This document shows, one piece after another, positions 6,089-11,080 of a stretch of DNA of 11,080 bases. The stretch's first letter is position 1. The number at the start of each line of letters is the position of its first letter. The translations under genes and the position numbers were made by a program. The notes under the pieces were generated by a model. That model did no database searches. It saw nothing but the letters and a program-made list of their open reading frames with translations, and had not been told where the DNA came from. Source of the stretch: Porticoccaceae bacterium UBA2002 (GTDB lineage: Bacteria > Pseudomonadota > Gammaproteobacteria > Pseudomonadales > Porticoccaceae); contig DDCQ01000018.1 of NCBI GenBank assembly GCA_002334915.1, positions 64,712 to 75,791 on the forward strand. Reading direction: 5' to 3'.

Positions 6089-6718
6089 ATGCTTGAAACC
6101 ATTAAAAAACGACTAAAAAAATTCCCCCTGAATCCCGCACAGCCTGACCAGCAAGACTCAGGCTCTATAGCGGCAGTTATGGTTCTGTTGCACGGTGCCC
6201 GGGATAACCCCCAGATAGTATTAACTCAGCGAGCAATGCATCTAAACAGTCATGCTGGCGAAGTTGCCTTCCCTGGTGGCATGTGGGACCGCACAGACGA
6301 CAATCTGCTGTACACGGCGCTGCGGGAAACAGAGGAAGAAATCGGCCTGCACCCATCTTTGATAGAGCCCATTGCCATGCTACCAGTGGCTTCACCGAAA
6401 CGGCGCTCGCTGCATGTAACACCCTTTGTGGGGCTGGCACAGGGGCCGCTAAATCTGCGCTCCGAGCCATCGGAGATAGCCGCTATATTTAATGCACCTG
6501 TCAGTCTGTTTACCGATATCAATAACTACCAGTATTTTGAAATGAAAAACGAACCGGGTGGGCTGAGTTTCCCTTGCCTGCCCTATAACGGCTATAACAT
6601 TTGGGGCTTTACTCTCAAGGTACTGGTAGATATGTTTAATAGTACCCTGGGGGTCGGCATTGATTTAGAATATCCCAGCGACCAGTTAATCGAAGAGTTA
6701 CGCAAAAGAGGGCAGTAA
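6089..6718 (+). CDS. CoA pyrophosphatase-type NUDIX hydrolase (NudL-like)
   Basis: This 209-residue NUDIX protein has the signature of the CoA diphosphatase group: [20 protein letters not shown] (45-64), followed by the NUDIX helix [12 protein letters not shown] (76-87) with Arg79, Glu80 and Glu83/84. The LTxR...H.GEVAFPGG block precedes a box with aspartate (70/71) in place of the first glutamate, usual in this group. It probably cleaves CoA or oxidised CoA to 4'-phosphopantetheine and 3',5'-ADP in the cytoplasm. The ATG at 6089 has only GAG 12 bases before it. An out-of-frame ATG lies at 6081. It leads an operon: its TAA overlaps the next ATG by one base. Confidence 0.9.
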   Translation: MLETIKKRLKKFPLNPAQPDQQDSGSIAAVMVLLHGARDNPQIVLTQRAMHLNSHAGEVAFPGGMWDRTDDNLLYTALRETEEEIGLHPSLIEPIAMLPVASPKRRSLHVTPFVGLAQGPLNLRSEPSEIAAIFNAPVSLFTDINNYQYFEMKNEPGGLSFPCLPYNGYNIWGFTLKVLVDMFNSTLGVGIDLEYPSDQLIEELRKRGQ

Positions 6719-7242
6719 TGATTTACCGAATTGGCAATGATATCCCAGAAATCCACGAGTCAGTATTTGTTGCTGAAAGTGCCGATGTAATGGGCAAGGT
6801 GGTCCTTAAAAAAGGCGCCAGTGTCTGGTTTAATGCCGTTATTCGCGGCGACTGCGACCTTATTGAAGTGGGTGAGCGCAGCAATATTCAAGACGGTGCC
6901 GTACTGCACTGCGACCCGGGTCAGCCGCTGGTGATTGGTGAGGATGTGACCGTGGGTCACAATGCCATGATCCATGGGTTGGAAGTGGGCGATCGCACTC
7001 TGGTGGGTATCAATGCGGTGATTCTCGACGGTGCTAAAGTGGGCCGTGACTGTATTATAGGCGCTAACACGCTGGTCAAAGCTGGCGCCGTTATTCCCGA
7101 TGGGTCTTTGGTTATAGGCTCGCCAGGCAAGGTAGTGCGCGAGAATGATGAGCAGACTCGCCAGTTTTTGCTGGGCTCCGCCGCCCACTATGTCGAAAAG
7201 AGTCAAAAAATGGCCACTGACCTGATTGAGGTCAAGCGCTGA
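6718..7242 (+). CDS. Gamma-carbonic anhydrase family protein (YrdA-like)
   Basis: This 174-residue protein is a left-handed parallel beta-helix of hexapeptide repeats (for example [18 protein letters not shown], then [13 protein letters not shown]). It has the gamma-carbonic anhydrase metal ligands His64, His81 and His86, plus Arg43/Asp45 (VIRGDCD) and Gln58. Family members form trimers with zinc or iron at subunit interfaces. Many bacterial YrdA/PaaY-like members have weak or thioesterase activity, so carbonic anhydrase activity is probable but not certain. The ATG overlaps the NUDIX stop (TAATG) and has AGAGGG at 6708-6712, 5 bases upstream. The stop overlaps the next start by one base, so it is translationally coupled on both sides. 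Confidence 0.92.
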   Translation: MIYRIGNDIPEIHESVFVAESADVMGKVVLKKGASVWFNAVIRGDCDLIEVGERSNIQDGAVLHCDPGQPLVIGEDVTVGHNAMIHGLEVGDRTLVGINAVILDGAKVGRDCIIGANTLVKAGAVIPDGSLVIGSPGKVVRENDEQTRQFLLGSAAHYVEKSQKMATDLIEVKR

Positions 7243-7427
7243 TGTCAGACAAACCTGTCGCCTCGCCCTGCACCTCTATCTGTACACTCAACAGCGAGGA
7301 TATCTGCGTTGGCTGCTATCGCACCAGCAAAGAGATACGCGACTGGAGTTTTCTGGACAATCATCAGCGACTTGATGTGCTGATACTCTGCGGTGAGCGC
7401 AACCGGAAGAATAATCCCTTCTATTGA
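7242..7427 (+). CDS. DUF1289 small cysteine-rich protein
   Basis: This 61-residue protein is typical of DUF1289. SPCTSIC (8-14) and ICVGCYRT (21-28) provide four cysteines (10, 14, 22, 25) arranged for a metal site, probably zinc. The WSFLDNHQR segment matches the family pattern EIxxW. Function is unknown. Its ATG overlaps the previous stop (TGATG), with GAGG at 7228-7231 upstream, so it is the last gene of the NUDIX/gamma-carbonic anhydrase operon. The stop lies 17 bases from the stop of the converging yfjD gene, with no hairpin terminator between them. Confidence 0.9.
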   Translation: MSDKPVASPCTSICTLNSEDICVGCYRTSKEIRDWSFLDNHQRLDVLILCGERNRKNNPFY

Positions 7428-7444
7428 TGTCTGTTCTCTGCTGA

Positions 7445-8722
7445 TTACTCTTGGGGTGCCTGTTTGGGCTTTAGGCAGGTGACAATCACTGTTTTAATCA
7501 TAGTCTCGTTGATCTGCTCGGTCTCAAATCTGTAGCCATCAATCAAAAAGCTCACATTACCATCTGGAATGCTCTCGAGTTGCTCCAGCGCCAAACCATT
7601 GAGCGTTTTTGGCCCATCTGTTGGCAGCGCCCAGCCGGTTGCCTTATTAATCTCGCGAATCGTGGCCACACCATAGATTTCATATCTGTCATCACCGCGG
7701 GGAATAACTTCCTCCACTTCATCGGCGGTATTAGTCGTGAAATCGCCCACGATTTCTTCAAGAATATCCTCCAGTGTCACTAGCCCCTGCACCTCCCCAT
7801 ACTCATCGACTACCACCGCAAAGCGATTGCGGTTCTTTTTAAAGTTAAGCAGTTGCTGGGTTAATGTGGTGCTCTCGGGGATAAAATACGCATCCTCTGC
7901 AAAGCGTTTAATTGCACTGTGAGTCACCTGCTCAGAGCGCAACAGGTGGTTGGCCTTGCGCACATGGAAGATGCCGACAATATTATTGATATCTCCCTCA
8001 TACAGCGGCTGTCTGGTGTATTCTGAGGAGACAATAGTATTCATCAACTCGTCAATACTGTCTTCAAGGTCCAGGCCTTTGATCTCGCTGCGGGGGATCA
8101 TAATATCCTCCACAGTCACATTCTCCAGATCCAGTATGCCTTTAAGCATGCCCTGGTTGCTGTCAGATAGTTTGTGCCCAGAGACATCAACCAGAGATTT
8201 AAGCTCTTCGGTATCCAGGCCATCATCGCGGTCTTTATTGGGGTCAAAGCCCAGCAGAGAGATCACTGCATTGGTGAGCTTGTTTACCAGCCACACCAGA
8301 GGCGTCAGCAGCTGCAGCAGTGGCTTGAGAATATGGCTGGCTCTAAAGGCAAACCACTCGGGGTTCTGGGCAGCTATAGTTTTTGGCGTGACCTCTGAAA
8401 AGACCAGAACAGTAATGGTCAGGGACGCCGTGGCTACCCAGGGAGCAGCGGCTTCGCCCACATAGAGGATAGCCAGCATATTGGCGATAATTGCCGCCAG
8501 AATATTGACCGCATTATTGCCAATCAGAATCAGGCCAATCAGTCTATCCGGCTTGGCCAGCAGCTTGGCGGCGCGTCTGGCGCCAGCGCTTTTCTTCCGC
8601 TGATGGCGCAGGCGATAGCGATTCAGCGACATCATGCCGGTTTCTGAGCCGGAGAAAAAAGCGGATATAACAAGAAGAACAACGAGTGTTAACCACAACA
8701 CCAGGGGGTGCGAACCGTCCAA
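7445..8722 (-). CDS. yfjD: HlyC/CorC-family (CNNM-type) membrane protein YfjD
   Basis: This 425-residue protein matches E. coli YfjD along its length. It has an N-terminal membrane DUF21/CNNM domain (helices near 8-28, 60-85, 95-112, 130-150) with SGSETG (24-29), GNNAVNI (68-74) and SEVTPKT (109-115). A CBS pair follows (about 200-262 and 272-330, including DEYGEVQGLVTLEDILEEIVGD), then a C-terminal CorC_HlyC domain (about 340-420). The family is linked to magnesium/cobalt transport or resistance (the CNNM/CorB group) and adenine-nucleotide-Mg binding by the CBS pair. The start is TTG at 8720-8722, with AGAGG 10 bases upstream. No upstream ATG exists in frame (stop at about 8755). The next ATG (residue 30) would delete the first helix, and the E. 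coli protein begins at the same point. It lies 157 bases after ypjD, as in E. coli. Confidence 0.93.
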   Translation of the reverse strand: MDGSHPLVLWLTLVVLLVISAFFSGSETGMMSLNRYRLRHQRKKSAGARRAAKLLAKPDRLIGLILIGNNAVNILAAIIANMLAILYVGEAAAPWVATASLTITVLVFSEVTPKTIAAQNPEWFAFRASHILKPLLQLLTPLVWLVNKLTNAVISLLGFDPNKDRDDGLDTEELKSLVDVSGHKLSDSNQGMLKGILDLENVTVEDIMIPRSEIKGLDLEDSIDELMNTIVSSEYTRQPLYEGDINNIVGIFHVRKANHLLRSEQVTHSAIKRFAEDAYFIPESTTLTQQLLNFKKNRNRFAVVVDEYGEVQGLVTLEDILEEIVGDFTTNTADEVEEVIPRGDDRYEIYGVATIREINKATGWALPTDGPKTLNGLALEQLESIPDGNVSFLIDGYRFETEQINETMIKTVIVTCLKPKQAPQE

Positions 8723-8797
8723 TGAATAAGGACCTCTGAAATTAAGGGAGATTATGTTGGATTAGTTTGCCATTTTTAGCAACTGGCTTTTTATATT

Positions 8798-8851
8798 GGC
8801 TGCGGACGCCTTATTCGCTGCGGACGCTTTATTCACCACGGAAGTTTTATA
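8798..8851. repeat. Three degenerate 18-base tandem repeats between ypjD and yfjD
   Basis: Units begin at 8798, 8816 and 8834. The first two are 16 of 18 identical and share GCTGCGGACGC (8799-8809 and 8817-8827). The third matches unit two at 12 of 18. The 157-base spacer (8723-8879) otherwise holds AT-rich DNA and no convincing gene, promoter pair or hairpin. The repeat is not a CRISPR: units are contiguous, short and degenerate. Confidence 0.7.
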
Positions 8852-8879
8852 TTTTGTTTATTCAATTTATATGGCCTGG

Positions 8880-9677
8880 TCATGAAAGGATAAATTCGAC
8901 CACAAACTTGCTGCCAATAAAGCCCAGCAAAATAGCGCTAAAGCCAGCCCAGGTCCAGCGAATAGCCTTATTGCCGCGCCAGCCGCGGTAGTGGCGGCCC
9001 CAGAGTAATATGGCATAGACCGCCCAGGCTACCAGGCTGAATACCACTTTGTGCACTAGTTTTTGGGCAAACAGGTCATCATAGAATAAAAAGCCGCTGA
9101 GCAGAGATAATGTCAACAGTATTTCACCGGCCCAGATAAGCTCGAACAGCAGAGTCTCCATAGTCTGAACGGGTGGGAAAGTGCGCATCAACAGATTTTG
9201 GTGCTTATGTTTGAGCTGCCAGTCCTGATAGCCCGCCAGCAGTGCCTGCAGCGCAGCTATAGCTAACAGGCTGTAGGCCAGGATTGAAATCAGCACATGG
9301 GCCTGTATCTCCACAGACATTATTAGGGCAGGCTTGGTACTGGTGCTCAGCAGAGCGACTAGCAGGCTCAGAGCTGAGATGGGGAATAAGAGTAAATTCA
9401 GGTTTTGCAGGGGCTTTTTAAGGCCGCTAATCCACACCAAAATATTGATCACCAGAGCCAGCAGAGCAATAATTTTAAGCAGACTTAGGTCCAAACCACC
9501 GTCGACAAACATCAGGTCGCCAATGGCAAATCCATGCAGCACTATGGCGCCGCCGGCAACTATCTGCAGAGCCGCTGGCTTGGTTTGGCTGTCGAGGCGC
9601 AGTTGTCGCTGATGGAATACCCATCCTGCCAGATAAATGGCAATGGCGACGAACCCCAGTATTGAACCTGTCATCAT
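8880..9677 (-). CDS. ypjD: CcsA/CcmC-like inner-membrane protein YpjD
   Basis: This 265-residue integral membrane protein has about eight hydrophobic helices (for example 5-22, 38-56, 66-84, 95-111, 125-148, 180-198, 207-227, 243-262). It belongs to the cytochrome-c-assembly (CcsA/CcmC domain) family. Histidines at the ends of helices (His127 in AHVLISILAYSL, His209 in LVHKVVFSLVAW, His229 in GRHYRGWRG) are typical. The length matches E. coli YpjD (about 263). YpjD has no proven heme role and has been linked by synteny to YfjD, so an ion or metal-related function alongside YfjD is possible. The ATG at 9675-9677 is followed by a second ATG; the ribosome site is weak. It is divergent from ffh across 114 bases, the arrangement known in E. 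coli. Confidence 0.9.
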   Translation of the reverse strand: MMTGSILGFVAIAIYLAGWVFHQRQLRLDSQTKPAALQIVAGGAIVLHGFAIGDLMFVDGGLDLSLLKIIALLALVINILVWISGLKKPLQNLNLLLFPISALSLLVALLSTSTKPALIMSVEIQAHVLISILAYSLLAIAALQALLAGYQDWQLKHKHQNLLMRTFPPVQTMETLLFELIWAGEILLTLSLLSGFLFYDDLFAQKLVHKVVFSLVAWAVYAILLWGRHYRGWRGNKAIRWTWAGFSAILLGFIGSKFVVEFILS

Positions 9678-9748
9678 ATTAATTCTTAAAATGGATCGAC
9701 GGAGTGTGGCATATTCAGAACACAGGGTGAAGAGCAGGGCAAAATTAT

Positions 9749-9757
9749 TGCTATAAT
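9749..9757 (+). promoter_or_regulatory. Extended -10 promoter of ffh
   Basis: TGCTATAAT gives a perfect TATAAT (9752-9757) with the extended TGn motif and a GCC discriminator. No good -35 hexamer lies at 16-18 bases, which extended -10 promoters tolerate. The leader would be about 28 bases to the ATG. Confidence 0.7.
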
Positions 9758-9791
9758 GCCGCCCTTAATTCGTTAGTTGGAAGCAAATTGC

Positions 9792-11080
9792 ATGGCCATG
9801 TTTGAAAGTTTGAGTGATCGCCTCTCCCAAAGCCTTAAAAAGATTTCAGGGAAAGCCAGTCTCAGTGAGAAAAATATCCAGGAAACCCTGCGCGAAGTGC
9901 GTATGGCGCTTCTAGAAGCAGATGTGGCGCTGCCAGTTGTAAAAGACTTTGTCGAGCAGGTCAAACAGCGCGCTGTTGGCAGCGAAGTTAGTAGCAGCCT
10001 GAATCCGGGCCAGCAATTTCTTAAAATTGTGCAGGCGGAGTTAGAGGCGGTGATGGGGGAGAAGAATGAGTCCCTTAATCTGGCGGCTCAGCCCCCGGCA
10101 ATTATTCTGATGGCCGGCCTGCAGGGTGCCGGTAAAACCACCTCCGTAGCCAAGCTGTCACGCTACCTGCAGGAGAGAGAGAAAAAGAAAGTGATGGTGG
10201 TATCTGCCGATGTCTACCGTCCCGCCGCTATCCAGCAGTTAAAAACACTGGCGTCAGAGGTCGGCGCTGAGTTCTTCCCCAGTGAGGCCAACCAAAAGCC
10301 CGTAGACATTGTTAACAGTGCTATCGCCGCCGCCAAGACCAAATTTGCCGATGTGCTGATTGTGGATACCGCAGGTCGACTGGCTATTGATGAACAGATG
10401 ATGGGCGAGATCAAAGAGGTGCACGCCGCGGCCAAGCCCATCGAAACACTGTTTGTTATAGATGCCATGATAGGTCAGGACGCCGTTAATACGGCCAAGG
10501 CCTTCAATGAGGCCCTGCCACTGACTGGTGTAATCCTCACCAAGGTGGATGGTGATGCCCGGGGTGGTGCTGCACTGTCTGTGCGTCATATCACCGGTAA
10601 ACCAATTAAATTCCTGGGTGTGGGGGAGAAAGTTGACGCCCTGGAGCCCTTCCATCCTGAGCGTATTGCCTCGCGCATCCTCGGAATGGGCGATGTTCTC
10701 AGCCTTATTGAAGAGGTTGAGCGCAAAGTAGACAGGGTCAAAGCCGAGAAACTGGCCAAAAAGGTCATCAAAGGTAAGGGTTTTGATCTCGAAGACCTTC
10801 GTGAGCAGCTTCAACAGATGAAAAATATGGGTGGTATGGCCGGCCTTATGGACAAGCTACCAGGCATGGGCAATATGGCGCAAATGGCACAGCAGAATGA
10901 TGTGACCAGCCAATTTGGTCGCATGGAGTGCATTATCGACTCCATGACCCCCAAAGAGCGGGCCAACCCGGATATTCTCAATGGTTCGCGCAAAAGGCGC
11001 ATTACCAACGGCTCAGGCACCAGTATTCAAGATCTGAACCGCCTGCTCAAACAGCACAAGCAAATGGGCAAGATGATGAA
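9792..11080 (+). CDS. ffh: Signal recognition particle GTPase Ffh (cut by window edge)
   Basis: Ffh binds 4.5S RNA and targets nascent inner-membrane proteins to FtsY. The first 429 codons are present, and the final few residues are lost at the right edge. The N domain is about 1-95. The G domain shows GLQGAGKTT (109-117 from this start), SADVYRPAAIQQL, DTAGR (192-196), TKVDGDARGG (250-259) and FLGVGEK. The M domain is methionine-rich (MKNMGGMAGLMDKLPGMG) with the RNA-binding GSRKRRI signature. I used ATG 9792, because GGAAG (9779-9783) lies 8 bases upstream. The in-frame ATG at 9798 gives MFESL, the same as the E. coli N-terminus, but with a 14-base spacing. The true start could be either; no frameshift is present. 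Confidence 0.96.
   Translation, partial: MAMFESLSDRLSQSLKKISGKASLSEKNIQETLREVRMALLEADVALPVVKDFVEQVKQRAVGSEVSSSLNPGQQFLKIVQAELEAVMGEKNESLNLAAQPPAIILMAGLQGAGKTTSVAKLSRYLQEREKKKVMVVSADVYRPAAIQQLKTLASEVGAEFFPSEANQKPVDIVNSAIAAAKTKFADVLIVDTAGRLAIDEQMMGEIKEVHAAAKPIETLFVIDAMIGQDAVNTAKAFNEALPLTGVILTKVDGDARGGAALSVRHITGKPIKFLGVGEKVDALEPFHPERIASRILGMGDVLSLIEEVERKVDRVKAEKLAKKVIKGKGFDLEDLREQLQQMKNMGGMAGLMDKLPGMGNMAQMAQQNDVTSQFGRMECIIDSMTPKERANPDILNGSRKRRITNGSGTSIQDLNRLLKQHKQMGKMM

Noticed and set aside
5535..6116. Plus-strand open frame of 193 codons opposite the zinc-ribbon NUDIX gene
   Set aside because: It is fully antisense to a clear NUDIX protein and has no family features; it arises from the codon use of the real gene.
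7428..7444. Bidirectional terminator between the DUF1289 gene and yfjD
   Set aside because: The 17-base gap holds no hairpin. Any terminator must lie inside a gene or be Rho-dependent.
8798..8851. CRISPR-like repeats
   Set aside because: Units are contiguous without spacers, only 18 bases and degenerate.
8767..8991. Plus-strand open frame of 74 codons spanning the 18-base repeats
   Set aside because: Its second half lies antisense to the conserved end of ypjD, and its first half is the tandem repeat. There is no ribosome site and no recognisable domain.
10254..10814. Minus-strand open frame of 186 codons opposite ffh
   Set aside because: It is antisense to the highly conserved Ffh G domain and is a shadow frame.

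Overview
The window looks like chromosomal housekeeping DNA from a gammaproteobacterium, probably a marine, moderate-GC member related to the Cellvibrionales/OMG groups. This rests on the close E. coli/Pseudomonas-type character of ArgD, Grx4 (CGFS glutaredoxin), YfjD, YpjD and Ffh, on the ypjD-yfjD gene pair divergent from ffh (an arrangement known from E. coli), and on the outer-membrane beta-barrel proteins. The exact genus is inference. I see no mobile element, CRISPR array, rRNA or tRNA.

Layout. Bases 1-533 (minus) hold the N-terminal part of argD, running off the left edge. Bases 575-3166 (minus) form a compact three-gene operon: porin, then FMN-binding periplasmic protein, then PepSY-type membrane protein. 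It is preceded by a Fur-box-like site and closed by a strong intrinsic terminator. Divergent from it, grxD (3407-3742, plus) and a typical 2-Cys peroxiredoxin (3988-4593, plus) each carry their own strong terminator. An outer-membrane beta-barrel protein follows (4737-5477, plus). Two NUDIX hydrolases of different subfamilies are then arranged back to back: a zinc-ribbon type on minus (5496-6047) and a CoA-pyrophosphatase type on plus (6089-6718). The plus-strand gene leads a tightly overlapping operon with a gamma-carbonic anhydrase-like protein and a small DUF1289 cysteine protein. Next come yfjD (7445-8722, minus, TTG start) and ypjD (8880-9677, minus), separated by a 157-bp spacer with an 18-bp degenerate tandem repeat. 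Finally ffh (9792 onward, plus) is cut by the right edge within its M domain.

How the genes may work together. The porin/FMN/PepSY operon has the composition of an envelope flavin-redox module. Its Fur-like site points to iron, for example reduction of a ferric complex in the periplasm; this is inference, because no TonB receptor and no ApbE flavin transferase lie in the window. The same Fur-like site also lies next to a good plus-strand promoter leading to grxD, whose product handles Fe-S clusters, so one site may couple both sides. The neighbouring peroxiredoxin fits an iron/oxidative-stress theme. The right-hand block (yfjD, ypjD, ffh) is conserved housekeeping synteny.

The points most worth a second look are the Fur-centred divergent promoter region with its flavin-redox operon, the overlapping alternative dyads before the peroxiredoxin, the overlapping -10 elements between the NUDIX genes, and the argD leader, which has a terminator hairpin inside it. 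I do not see a clearly unprecedented system.
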